Shown piece by piece: positions 53,033-63,820 of a stretch of DNA of 64,000 bases. The DNA comes from Micromussa lordhowensis (taxonomy: Eukaryota > Cnidaria > Anthozoa > Scleractinia > Lobophylliidae). Each line of letters starts with the position of its first letter. Positions within the stretch are counted from its first letter, which is position 1. A program made the translations under genes and the position numbers. The DNA lies in assembly GCA_964020085.1 (NCBI GenBank), contig CAXHUQ010000803.1, forward strand, positions 1 through 64,000, read 5' to 3'. Below the pieces are notes generated by a model. The model saw nothing but the letters and a program-made list of their open reading frames with translations. It ran no database searches and had not been told where the DNA came from.

Positions 53033-54669
53033 TTGTTAATTATATTTATTCAAACAAGTTAAATAGCTTGGCCTTCTCCATTCAGGATTTTATCGGTAAA
53101 TGCAATCTTGAAAATTGTTTTATTGAGAAGTACTCCTCTCTCTTTTATTGAGAAGTACTCCTGGAAGTCAATATATAGCATATCCCCCCAAAATAAACAA
53201 ATAAATAAAAATAATACGACCTACAATTCATTTCCGAGACGATAACTTTATATTAGCTGTAAATAGTCCTTTTTTTAAATAGGAGCGAGAACTTCATCCT
53301 TTCGATAATATTGCAGGAAATTATGGTAACTGGAGGATTGTACTGTGAGAAATGTAAGTATTTCGTATAACGTAATGTAAGTATTGTACGTAACTGTATG
53401 TTCAGCAAGTAATGTAAGTAGAGTATTGTATTGTTAGTAGAGCAAGTAGCCCGGCCGTAATGCAAACAGTTGTACTTTCTGTTAGTAACTATATTCAGTC
53501 ATGACGAGACGCAAGTGGGTCTGGACTGGAAGTACCCGATTTCCGAATTAATTAAGTTGCGGTTTACTACGTGATTAAATTTCTGTCAACAGAGAGAAGA
53601 AACCGGAATCAAATAGGATTAAAATAGGCTTAACATGTTAGATGAAATCAAACATTGACGATTGATGTATCTCATAACTCACATATCTCTGTAACTTGAT
53701 AAGAATGAGTAGAAGGTCAAATTTTTGCAGTTCGCGCGGTGAAATGACTCCGATCTTTGCCCTTCACTCGGATGGAAAGTGCTCAGTTGTTAGATCCTAA
53801 CAAAACATAGTAAGTTCTTGGTAAAAAGGTTTGTGGCAAGAGTGCGGGAAAATATTTCTCTCGTAATAAGTTACCGGCGCGCTTTCCAGACGATGTCGTG
53901 AGGGTAAACAGGGGTAAAGCGCAGCACTCTTTTCACAGTTGATAGTGCCGCGTTTGAAGAGAATGCTTCCTCAGAACTGAGATAAAATCGTCGCTTTGTC
54001 GTTTGCGACATTTCTTCAGCATTCACCAGGTTCTGGTTGTTTAAAAAGAATGCATTTGAGAGGTTAAGAGGCAACTAGGTTTCCTTGATCACAGTGTTTT
54101 GATCGATTGAGCTAATATTAAACAACAACAACAAACCGATGGTGCGCTCACTCACGTGGCAGAAATTTCGACCCATAGGCCCTGTTGGAAAGACCACAGC
54201 GAATCGCCGTTTGAAGATGCCAACGATTTCATCGGTTGTGTTCTCACAAAATGTGGATTAAGATGCCGGCTAATTCTTACTAACACCACCAAGAAGCAAC
54301 GGCAAAAAGTTCAGTCAATTCGATGAAAGAAGGCCTTAAAAATCGTGTTTATTGTATATTTTCAAAGGGATCCGATTTTTGAGTCTCTGGCTTTTGCTTT
54401 AAAAGCCTTTCGAAACGTTGCGTGTTTTTATTTTATTTTCTCCTCCTTTTTTCTGGCATCACAACAAAGACTAATGTCAGCCGTTCCGGGAGACCAAAGA
54501 ACAGAATAGATTGTTTTCACTGTCACGCAATTAAAAAGATAAATCGAAAACAATCCAGTGGCAGAAGCCAAGAAATTCTGATGGTATAGAAGAGTTCTAA
54601 AACTTCTCCAAGTTTTAGGCCTGTGTGTTTCTCCCCAGCCTTCAGATATTCGTCGAAATGCCGTTCGCA
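53033..54669. other. Intergenic, no gene seen
   Basis: A 24-bp direct repeat (tttattgagaagtactcct) occurs at about 53120 and 53143. The text gtcacgcaattaaaaagataaatcg near 54519 resembles one end of repeat group E. No coding feature. Confidence 0.4.
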
Positions 54670-55315
54670 GAAATTCACAGAGCCCAGTATGTTGCCTTAA
54701 ACAATTTCCGTTTTACATTCTAATTGCTTAGTTATCGCCAAGGTTTACAGTGGCATCCAGATGTATCGTCGGAGTGTGCCACTGTTACCTTTAATAATTT
54801 CTGTTTTTCATTTTAACTGCTCAATTACCACAAAGGTTTACAGTGGCATCCAGACGTTTCGTCGGAGTGTGCCACTGTTGCCTTTAATAATTTCTGTTTT
54901 TCATTTTAACTGCTCAGCTACCACAAAGGTTTACAGTGGCATCCAGACGTTTCGTCGGAGTGTGCCACTGTTGCCTTTAATAATTTCTATTTTTCATTTT
55001 AACTGCTCAGTTATCACAAAGGCTTACAGTGGCATCCAGACGTTTCGTCGGAGTGTGCCACTGTTGCCTTCAATAATTTCTGTTTTTCATTGTGACTGCT
55101 CAAGTTAGGGATCACAAAGGTTTACAGTGGCATCCAGATGTATCGTCGGAGTGTGCCAATGTTGCCTTTAATAATATCTGTTCCTCATGTTAACTGCTCA
55201 GCTACCACCAAGGTTTACAGTGGCATCCAGATGTATCGTCGGAGCGTGCTACTGTTGCCTTTAATAATTTCTGTTTTTCATTTTAACTGCTCAGTTATCA
55301 CGAAGGCTTTCAGGG
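54670..55315. repeat. Tandem repeat, 93-bp unit, 7 copies
   Basis: tacagtggcatccag recurs at about 54746, 54839, 54932, 55025, 55123 and 55216, with one 5-bp insertion; the first copy (before 54746) is degenerate. Because 93 is 31 codons the frame is kept and a 115-codon open frame (54761-55108) with a 31-residue repeat appears, but it breaks at both ends, so I do not call a gene. Confidence 0.9.
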
Positions 55316-56738
55316 GCATTCAGGGAACTGGATATTGAACTTGAAGGAAATCGGAAAAATGAATTGGAAGAATAAATAAATAAGAATAAATGAGTGCCTT
55401 GCACTGCAAGAATGTTTTTTTTTTTCTCGTGGTGCTTACATAAGAGTACGAAGCTTTAAATGGTTTGTCGCAAATGCGCTTTCTGTTATCTCTATCATAC
55501 ACTCGACAGTTTTCATTGAGGGAAAAATTAGCTCCTCGGGAAACAGAAACGAATGGACGAAAAATTTATACGTAATTAATTTCTGTAATTGTGGATCATC
55601 TTAAGCTTTGTCTGTAGCTTTGTCTGCTCAAATTCATGGATCCAAATAAAGAAACTTTCTCAGTGACCCGCTGCATACAAAAATATCCATAGCCTGCGTA
55701 GCTTGGCCGTTTAAGCAATTTGAGCGCGCTGCACGAAGCGCAAAAACGAGCGGCAAAGGTTTCGCCGCTCGTTTTGTTTGGCGGCTTTGTAGCGCCAAGT
55801 TTTACCCAGACCAAATAATTCGAATCTGTACTTCCGGTGACAAAAATGATTTTTGACAGCTGCGGCGGCGGATTTTGACACGTATTACTTTGCACACGTT
55901 GATTCCTGACAGCCGAACATAAAATATGTAAGGAATGCGGGTCCAGCAACCCCGCATTCCTTTGAGGTACTTACAGATAGACCCCGCTGCGTCTCGTCAT
56001 GTTGTATTGCCATCATAAGTATCCCGTATTTTAAGTAACGCAAGTATTGTTCTGTAAGTAGAGTATCGTAATGACTCTGCTCCAAAAGATATCTCTGAAA
56101 CATTTGTCGAGACCAGCTTGATTCATTCATATAACACAAGGGCTGCACATCTTGTGGCAAATATCATATTCAATTTTCATGTTTAAATCTACAGCGGAAC
56201 TCTTTTTTCTTTGCTTTTGGCACGAAAGCGTGGAATTGTCTCCCATCGCAAGTATGTAATCTACCAAAACTGGCGCTCAAGTTTTAATTAGCAGCTTTAG
56301 AAGGCTAGGAGGAATATATTGCGGCATCTAATTTACTATCCAAAATTAATTTATATTTTACATAAGTTTTTGTAACTAATCATTGTTAATCTCTTCGCCT
56401 GTTTAGTTTGTTTAGGTTATTAAGCTACCTTTTACCAATCAATTGTGTAACCATATTTATCCCTGGATGCTAATGATTGTATTTTATTGATAGTTTATTC
56501 CTGTCATGGTTCATAGTCTGTTTTTTTTAAGCTTACAAATTGGTTTATTTTCTTCTTTTTAGTTTCTCCCTGCAGAACTCGCCTCGACTAGCTAGCGCCA
56601 TATGCGAGTTGTACATATTCTTCTAATTGTTAAATATTAATAAAGTTTATTTGTTGTTGTCACAGATAAAAGAATCACAAACAAAAAATTGGTACAAAAA
56701 AAGCAAGAAATGTGTCTTCCGTGCGCAGTATAATATTT
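55316..56738. other. Intergenic, no gene seen
   Basis: Short palindrome cgagcggcaaaggtttcgccgctcg at about 55748-55772 inside what is probably a MITE relic (55690-55820). The rest is AT-rich. Confidence 0.4.
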
Positions 56739-56848
56739 AACAATTATTCACCGAAGTGGAGGTGAATAGTGGTGGATATTTACCGAACCGCGAAGCGGCG
56801 AGGTAAATATCCACCACTTTCACCGACACTGAGGTGAATAATTGTTTT
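56739..56848. mobile_element. Palindromic MITE (aacaattatt ends)
   Basis: aacaattattcaccgaag ... tgaataattgttt with inner arms gtggatatttacc / ggtaaatatccac around cgcgaagcggcg. Same end type as 16319-16465. Confidence 0.75.
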
Positions 56849-56953
56849 AGTATATACCACACCAGCTGAATAACTAGTAGCCCAAAGAGTAACTTCATTA
56901 GTTGATATATAGCGACAAAAGCCACTTTGTTTTTCTTCGGCTGCTCGGAGGTT

Positions 56954-56990
<37 letters not shown>

Positions 56991-57032
56991 AGCGCGCGCG
57001 AAAAGTACTATTCACTTGTGTGGTATATACTA
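56848..57032. mobile_element. Small MITE with TAGTATATACCACAC ends
   Basis: tagtatataccacac at 56849 and its inverse gtgtggtatatacta at about 57018. An inner ggaggt/acctcc pair is also seen. It directly follows the previous element. Confidence 0.6.
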
Positions 57033-57034
57033 AA

Positions 57035-57150
57035 GTTGATGAGTAATCGATGAGTCATCGATGAGTACTCAATTACATCAATGAGTAATTGATGTTATCG
57101 ATGAGTAATCGATAGGCCACAAAATTTTGGGGCTTCGATTACTCATTGAT
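57035..57150. repeat. GAGTAATCGAT-type short tandem repeat
   Basis: Irregular repetition of gatgagtaatcgat / atcgatgagtcatcg / caatgagtaattgatg over about 85 bp. Confidence 0.7.
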
Positions 57151-57384
57151 CATCGCCAACAATGCAAACAGCAAGCAATTAAGTTCACATAATAATTTAT
57201 ACTTTATCCATATCTTGCAATATAACTTAGCCTATTTAAAACAAAGTATACTGGCAAATGGCAAATTATAGAAGTGTCAAAATCTGTGAAGCGGCATACA
57301 GATAATGGTCGATAATAGCGGAAATCATGGAGAGCTTTGACACGTGTTAAGAAAAGAAAGGCTGAGAGACAGAAAATCAAAAGA

Positions 57385-57440
57385 GAACGGCAAATGCACA
57401 AATGTCACGACGTAGGAGCCATGTAGGCCTGTCAACACTA
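57385..57440. repeat. Relic of the arm of the 29917-30952 element family
   Basis: gtaggagccatgtaggcctgtcaacac ... ttttttaaattc resembles the arm segment aggagtcgtgtaggcctgtcac ... ttttttaac at about 30764-30800. Confidence 0.45.
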
Positions 57441-57593
57441 TTTTTTAAATTCATGCAAAATAATTACGGAACAAGATTAGCGACGCCGCTGCACTGTCGT
57501 CTCTCTCTCAAATTTTTTTTAGGGGAGGGGACGGCTGTACACAGGCCAGCTCGACAGGGTCCGTCATTTTGTTACAGAGGAGGTTCGCATTTT

Positions 57594-58057
57594 GCGTGAC
57601 ATTAAAAATGGCGGCCTGATAATGAATCAGATTAATGTTTATTTATTTCCCATAATTAAAAAATACATACTGAATAGTGCTACATATAAAATAAAGGCTC
57701 TCGCGTAGGTTAAAAGACGAGTTATCGCTCAAGTTTTTGCTAACTGAACAGTCTTACACTAGAAGAATCATAACTTTCAAATGTGTCGAAAGTATGTCGG
57801 AACTCTAGAGTAATAATTTTTCGTTGCAATAGCAAAACTCAACAACAGATGTTTCTGTTTGATTACGGCCGTCACGTTGGTTCCCCTTGGGAAGGCGGCT
57901 ACACATTTGGGTGAAATACTTTTCCGAATAACGCACAAATGAAAAACCACAGAGACATGTATCTTGGCGAGGTCGTTTTTTTGTTTTGTTTATGCATCAA
58001 TTACTTATCACATCCCAGATTACTGAGTGGTTACGATTTTTATTTTTGATGGCGTGA
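57594..58057. mobile_element. Repeat group E, copy 2
   Basis: Inverted relative to 4751-5147. It is bounded by GCGTGAC on the left (57594-57600) and on the right (58052-58058). It ends about 115 bp upstream of the exchanger ATG, so the exchanger's upstream region is largely this repeat. Confidence 0.75.
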
Positions 58058-58173
58058 CAATAATTTGATAATCCCCACCCCCACCCTGTTGACACTTTGC
58101 ACTGTCACACGAAATTGAAAATGATGAAACACGTATTTTTCGCCTGAAATCGTGTGTGCAGTTCTTACAGAAA

Positions 58174-59697
58174 ATGGCTCGAGAGGGAAAGATTTTAACT
58201 CGATTTGCTTTGCTAGTTGTTCTCGCCTGTTTCATGTACCCAAGTCTGCTCTACAAGTCGATATCGCCCAAGAAGCCAAAACCTGATTTAGTAGTTGAAC
58301 GTTCCACTCGAGAGGCGAGATCAATCAAGCTTAAACGAGACGAAACCTCGGCGCCGCCTCAGAACTGCGTTAAACCCTCTATAGACGAATTCCCGGACGA
58401 TTTCATGACTCAATACCAGCGAAGAGAGCAAGGAGGAGTAGTTTTTCATTTTCTTTTGGCCATTTACATGTTCGGTGCCTTGGCTGTAGTGTGCGACGAC
58501 TATTTCGTTCCTTCATTGGAACAGATCACCAAAAAGCTGAACATGGATTCTGATGTTGCCGGTGCAACCTTTATGGCCGCTGGAAGCTCTGCTCCTGAGC
58601 TGTTTACCTCAGTTATTGGCGTTTTTATTACAAAGAGCGACATTGGTCTAGGAACCATTGTGGGGTCCGCGGTATTCAACATTCTTTTTATCGTTGCAAT
58701 ATGTGGTTTGTTCGCTGGATCTGTGCTTCGCCTCACGCCTTGGCCTCTGTTGCGTGACTGTACGTGTTACTTGTTGAGTATCGCGGCCTTGATCGCAGTC
58801 AGTTACGACAAGAAAGTTTATTGGTACGAGGCTGTTGTCCTGGTGACTATGTACCTCCTCTATGTGGTTGTCATGTACTTTAATACGAGCCTTGAAGGTT
58901 GCTTTGAGAGGCTAACAAGAATGAACAGAGGAGAAACGGATATTGAAAGAAGCGCTAGAGGTGGCGATGAAGAGCAATCCCTCTTGAGAGGCGATGATGG
59001 AGATGGCGAGGAAAGGGTAAACCCTTCCGGTGCTGGAGAGGAAGTCAAAATTATAGACCAAAGTGACGAGTCGCCATTTTCAGTGCCCCAGGGATTCGTT
59101 TCACGAGTCTTATGGATCTTGGCGTTACCAGTCGCGTGCTTGTTTTACGTCACAATTCCCGACTGCCGCAGTGACAAATGGGAGAAGTGGTTTCTCGTCT
59201 CATTCTTTGTATCAGTGGTGTGGATTGCGTTACTCTCCTATGTTTTAGTTTGGATGGTAACAATCATAGGCTTCACACTTGGAATCCCAGATGTCATCAT
59301 GGGCCTCACATTTCTGGCTGCAGGAAGCAGCGTGCCTGATGGGATATCTAGCCTGATTGTAGCACGACAAGGAGATGGTGACATGGCTGTCTCTAATACA
59401 GTAGGCAGCAATGTTTTTGACATTTTACTGTGCCTTGGACTCCCTTGGCTACTGAACACGACAGCTGTGGACCCAGGAGGTTATGTTGTTGTCCTGAGTG
59501 GCAGCATAATTTACACATCAATATCTCTATTTGGCACTGTGTTTGTGACTATATTTCTGGTGATGTTAAACAAATGGTATTTAAATAAGTGTCTTGGAAT
59601 GGCATTTCTCATTCTTTACTTAATCTTCATTACAATCGCAACTCTTTTTGAACTTAATTTGATTGGGAATTATAACCTTCTCACATGTAAGACATAA
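58174..59697 (+). CDS. K+-dependent Na+/Ca2+ exchanger, SLC24 (NCKX3/4/5-like)
   Basis: 507 codons with no intron, ATG at 58174 in a good context (aaaatgg). Members swap Na+ for Ca2+ plus K+ across a membrane. An N-terminal hydrophobic segment (about 11-27) fits the cleaved signal often seen in NCKX. The alpha-1 repeat lies at about 125-165 (AAGSSAPELFTSVIG, GTIVGSAVFNIL) and alpha-2 at about 365-420 (LAAGSSVPDGISSLIVARQ, NTVGSNVFDILLCLGLPW). These hold the acidic residues (E in APEL, D in VPDG) that bind the cations. Between the two halves is an acidic cytosolic loop, about 245-305. The first five and last five or so membrane helices are clear. Length is typical or slightly short. Vertebrate NCKX genes are multi-exonic, so a retrogene origin is possible; the intact frame argues that it works. 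Plasma membrane or an organelle membrane cannot be told apart. Confidence 0.95.
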   Translation: MAREGKILTRFALLVVLACFMYPSLLYKSISPKKPKPDLVVERSTREARSIKLKRDETSAPPQNCVKPSIDEFPDDFMTQYQRREQGGVVFHFLLAIYMFGALAVVCDDYFVPSLEQITKKLNMDSDVAGATFMAAGSSAPELFTSVIGVFITKSDIGLGTIVGSAVFNILFIVAICGLFAGSVLRLTPWPLLRDCTCYLLSIAALIAVSYDKKVYWYEAVVLVTMYLLYVVVMYFNTSLEGCFERLTRMNRGETDIERSARGGDEEQSLLRGDDGDGEERVNPSGAGEEVKIIDQSDESPFSVPQGFVSRVLWILALPVACLFYVTIPDCRSDKWEKWFLVSFFVSVVWIALLSYVLVWMVTIIGFTLGIPDVIMGLTFLAAGSSVPDGISSLIVARQGDGDMAVSNTVGSNVFDILLCLGLPWLLNTTAVDPGGYVVVLSGSIIYTSISLFGTVFVTIFLVMLNKWYLNKCLGMAFLILYLIFITIATLFELNLIGNYNLLTCKT

Positions 59698-60962
59698 CAC
59701 AAAAGTGGCCACACGCCATAACTTCTGCATCCCAAACAGGGTCAAGTTCTTTGAAAACTGATTAACACTGATCAAGGATTATAAGTTGATCATGGATTTC
59801 ATTTTTCTTGCACAAGAGGTTTCTACTGTTGATGATTTTTTTTTTAATTTGAGGCTAGCCAACATAGAAACTGGGGGACAGGAAATGTGTTGTGCTCCAG
59901 ATAAATAACCAGACCCCTCCATGGAGGACTTTTTGGTTTGAACCCCTCCCCCCACCCATCTGGAAATTCCAGGCTTGATTCGCGCTTCCCTTGAAAAATT
60001 TTGGCTTTTCAGACCCCCCTTTTCCTTAAAATTCCCAATATCCAATGGGAGGGATATTTTCTAGGACCACACAATGTGAAGTTCCAGAAGATATCCTTAT
60101 CTCCCCTACAGAAGGGATTTTTTTCTAACAACCAATCCCTTCTGTGGTGGGAGTATTGATATAAATACACTAGTTCAAAAACATTTAATCGCCACTCGGA
60201 GTTTCATGCTTCAAATGAAGCAATCATCAGGCAACTGCCAACAATAACGGTTACATGTAAAGATATACAAATTTGAAAATAGGTAACAATGGTTACTAGC
60301 GTTACATGTTGGGATCTGATGGTCAGGTGAATCTATTTTAGGTGAACACGGTACTTAACAAGAATTTCTTTGAATGTCTGCAAGTCGATGTCATTTCGTT
60401 TCTATGGTTAAGTGTCGACATTTCCAGTTTACAAATTATAAAATATTTCTCCCATAGGCAAAGATAACATTTTTTGTTGACATTTGAATACGACCTAGCT
60501 TGCTTTACTTTTCTCCACTTAATATCGCATGAAATGTTCATTGTTTCAATATATATGGCAAAGTTCTATTTGTATAATGAGTGAAGGCCTGTAAATTTAT
60601 TTTACAAACTTGCAGGTCTTCAGTTCTCAAATTGAATGATATTTTGTAACAAAGATTGTGTACCTTGTTAGAATGTGAAACATTTTCTCAGTTTTTTGAT
60701 GTCTACAAGTCTTTAATTTAGAAGGTCAAAATTACACATTTAACAGAGAAAGCAAAGCCTCTCATCCAACTGATACGACACAATGACCCCACCCAGTGTC
60801 CAAACCTGGAATTCTTGATCCAGAGTCTGAGGTCAAACTGTTTCTTTTGTCCAAGTTACTTAAATTTTCTTTTGCCCATACCTTAAGTGACAAAAAAGGA
60901 TTAAATGGATCTTTACACAATATGTAAATAATACTCGTTTGACCTTTATATATCAGGCTAGT
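59698..60962. other. 3' flank of the exchanger gene, repeat-like
   Basis: No gene. Hairpin at about 60105-60155 (ctacagaagggatt / aatcccttctgtgg). A hammerhead-like motif is listed separately at 60178-60232. I could not pick a confident polyadenylation site. Confidence 0.45.
60178..60232 (-). other. Hammerhead-like motif with intact CTGATGA and GAAAC
   Basis: On the minus strand: CTGATGA, then a perfect 6-bp stem TGCTTC/GAAGCA with an attt loop, then GAAAC followed by a short ctc/gag pairing. The base pair normally directly after CTGATGA is a T-T mismatch, and the base after the expected cleavage U is G, so activity is doubtful. Probably the end of a retroelement. Confidence 0.4.
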
Positions 60963-61165
60963 CTACAATGTACATATACCTAGAAGATGTACAAATTCAT
61001 GTTTTCTTGACTTTTTAGATATAAGCTTGAACTGAAAAAAAGTCTCTTTAGGGGTGTGGCATCCCAATTTGACCAACAGTTGATGCAGGGATCGCTCTTC
61101 CTCTTCCCTGTTTTGTGGTACTCCATATTCCTCTACAGCCAAGAAATTCATTTTTCTTGTAAGCA
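60963..61165 (-). CDS. Candidate terminal exon, minus-strand gene of unknown function
   Basis: Preceded by an acceptor (tctcgggttcag at 61177-61166) and open for 67 codons to a TAG. Translation includes NFLAVEEYGVPQNREEEE and LLVKLGCHTPKETFFQF, with a composition more protein-like than the surrounding frames. It needs one base from the upstream exon to complete its first codon. Convergent with the exchanger. I recognise no domain. Confidence 0.35.
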
Positions 61166-62576
61166 CTGAACCCGAGACTATCTGACATGAGTAATGCATA
61201 GCTTGTTACTTAAGGTGGATAACTCCAAAACAATAGATTTGCCAGTTATTCATTAATAGACAAATATTGAAGTTGATGTGTACATGACATTATTAAACCC
61301 ATGTCAGGGCAGTGTTGTCAATTGTAATTTTGTTAAGCTAATCACAGGGCAAAAGATAATGCTGGCCAGTCTTGCAAACAGACAGCATTTTAAATCCTAT
61401 TTGTCGTGTGTTATAAATTAATGACCATGACCAAAACCAGTATTTGTAATTTATTCTGATAGATAAATGCAGTACATGTGGGCAAACCAAGCATAAAATT
61501 TCCACATTAAAGGGAACCAAGGGTCTAGAAAGATCTTACCTAAAATGAAAGTTCATACAATAAAATACCTGAAAATAGCAATGATTTGCTGTGATCAATT
61601 TTGTTGTCAGCAATCAGGAAAATAGAATGGTCATTTTGCTGCCGCGAGCAGACATCTTTGCTTTCTAAAATGCAAGCAAGGCTATGATGTCAGAATAGAC
61701 AAGGAGTGGAAGATGGCAGGAGTGGTTGTCCAAGAGCGAGTCATCTCTGGGGCTAGAAATTGAGTTAGATGGTGCCATACGCCTGTTTATGCTCGAGCCA
61801 CAACACGGAACATCCTCAGAAGATCAAAGAAGTTGACTCGGACTCGAAATGTTGAAATCTGATCCTAACAGGACTATATGATCGCGGCTTGGCAATCGCG
61901 ACTGGTGAACCTACTGCATTAATTGCCAAGTTATGCCCATGGAAACCGAACGTTTGGGGACCATTTGGAAACTGAACATTATAAATAACAACATTTTAAT
62001 ACAGACATTCACTTTACACAATGTGCAAGCAAGCGATTCATGTCAGTTTACAAACAAAAATTCTAAAACTAAAATTCACAGGTTTTATCTTTAACAATTA
62101 TCATCCACTCCCAACAATCTAATGCGGAGAGTTAAGACAATATGGGCACCATGTATGTTCCAAGAAGGACCCTCTATCCCACTTTTAAGAGTTGCAAAGG
62201 GGATATTTGGTTTTTGACAGACTGGAGCCATGAGTATATATTGTCATGGCAACAACATGGCAAGTGTCATTTTGTCTGTTGTAATGTACATTCCTGTTGC
62301 CAAGTTTGAAGAGCACCGCTGTAATATTTCTAGAGATATTCTACATTCAATATTTTACTGTTTAAGTGGAACAATTTACTATGTCATCACTTTCCTTATT
62401 TGCATAATACAAAAACGTAAATATCTCTAAAATGAAAAAAAAAAAATTCCAAAAAAGAAAACACTATTCTTCTTTTTTTGAAAAGTCTTTCAAATAAGCA
62501 GCAATTATTTTTTTACTTCATAGGCACTTTAAGGGTCAAATATAGCTTAATTGAGCCACGCTCATATTGGTCCCCG
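61166..62576. other. Intergenic or intronic, no feature seen
   Basis: If the two minus-strand exons belong to one gene this is intron. An A-run/T-run pair lies around 62430-62480. Confidence 0.35.
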
Positions 62577-62692
62577 TTAAGGTGGCTCGAAACACTTTCC
62601 AGTACTTTCCAAGACTTATATTTTTATAGGTCATTATACTCACTCTGTATTGGTTTATGCCAAAATCATGGTATCAAAAAATTTTCGAAAAT
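62577..62692. mobile_element. TTAA element, group C, fragment
   Basis: ttaaggtggctcgaaacac ... atcatggtatcaaaaaa: the first 115 bp of a group C element, abutting the complete copy to its right through another TTAA. Confidence 0.7.
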
Positions 62693-63011
62693 TTAAGGTG
62701 GCTCTCAACCCCCTTCGCAGAATTTTTTAAAACTTTGCAAAAAGTTGCATCTTATCATGCTTAAAAAAATGGGCATCAACAAGCTTGTTGTTGAGTTATA
62801 AGCACATAAAGCCAAAGTTAAGGGTGTTTTAGCAGATCATATTGTTGTTATGGTAACCTACTGAGCCACAAAATTGACAGCAACATGTTCACCAATGATT
62901 GGGCAGTTTTTTGATTCCATGATTTTGGCGTCAACCGATATAAAGTGAGTATGACGACCCATCAAAATGTAAGTCTTGGAAAGTACTGGAAAGTGTTTCC
63001 AGCCACCTTAA
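62693..63011. mobile_element. TTAA element, group C, complete copy
   Basis: TTAAGGTGGCT at the left and AGCCACCTTAA at the right, 319 bp, opposite in orientation to the fragment at 62577 and to the copy at 52100. Confidence 0.8.
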
Positions 63012-63630
63012 TAGAGGTTTAATTCAAATTTTCCAACGAGCATCCAGCTTTCAGCCTTTCAGCCATATTGCCATATTGCTCGAATTTAAGAACAAAAACA
63101 GCCTTCGCTGTTATTCTACTTTGTCTCCTTGGGGCAATAGTTAACCCTTAAAAGCAGAAATTTTCACCAAAAAATGCTGTTTTGAACCGTGAAATCAGGT
63201 TTTTGGCTGCTTTGACACAAGAATCGTGATCATACATCTGTACACTGTCAAACTGTGAAACAGTGTGCACTATTATTTTGCAAGATTGAGTTGAAGCTAA
63301 TTGCTTTGTCTATGTACGATGAAAAAGTGGATCCCATGAGGCAAAAAGTGTACAGAACCATGTACTTCATCAGTTCGGAGAGAGCAACACATGTCTTTGC
63401 CTTCTTATTGCCACAATAGCCATGGCATGGGTGTAAACTGTATGGGAGTGAGAAGAGTAATACACTTTGGTTGCTCTAAAAATTATATAGATTGATCGAG
63501 GCATACATGCAAGAAAGTAGGAGATGTGGGAGAAATGGCAAACAGAGTGATGCATTGCTTCTATATAATGGAATCAATGGAAGTAGTGGCAGGCGCATGC
63601 AGACATGAAAAACTACATGAAGTCTCCTAC
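63012..63630. other. Intergenic or intronic, no feature seen
   Basis: No repeat ends or coding frame with splice sites were found. Confidence 0.35.
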
Positions 63631-63820
63631 CTGCTGAAGGCAGTTCCTTCTTCAGCACTTTGGTGTGAAGAATGCTGAATGCCCGCCAGGCCATCTGTGT
63701 TGTGATATTTGTGCAGATTCATGCCAATGTCAGGGTGGCCACTGTGACATGGATTTTCACTATACCTGTTCAAGGTGAAGCCACAGAGGAAGAGATCAAA
63801 GTGAGGAAAAGTTGTCATCT
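63631..63820 (-). CDS. Candidate exon, minus-strand gene continuing beyond the window
   Basis: A strong acceptor (a T-run then cctcag, 63840-63821) and a canonical donor (CAG then gtagga, at 63630) bound a 190-bp segment. Only one of the three frames is open across it, giving 63 codons (for example HFDLFLCGFTLNRY and HPDIGMNLHKYHNTDG). Its end phase does not match the exon at 60963 directly, so at least one exon would lie between them if they are one gene. No family recognised. Confidence 0.4.

Noticed and set aside
54761..55108. 115-codon gene with 31-residue repeats
   Set aside because: It is the 93-bp tandem array read through; no conserved start and no extension beyond the array.
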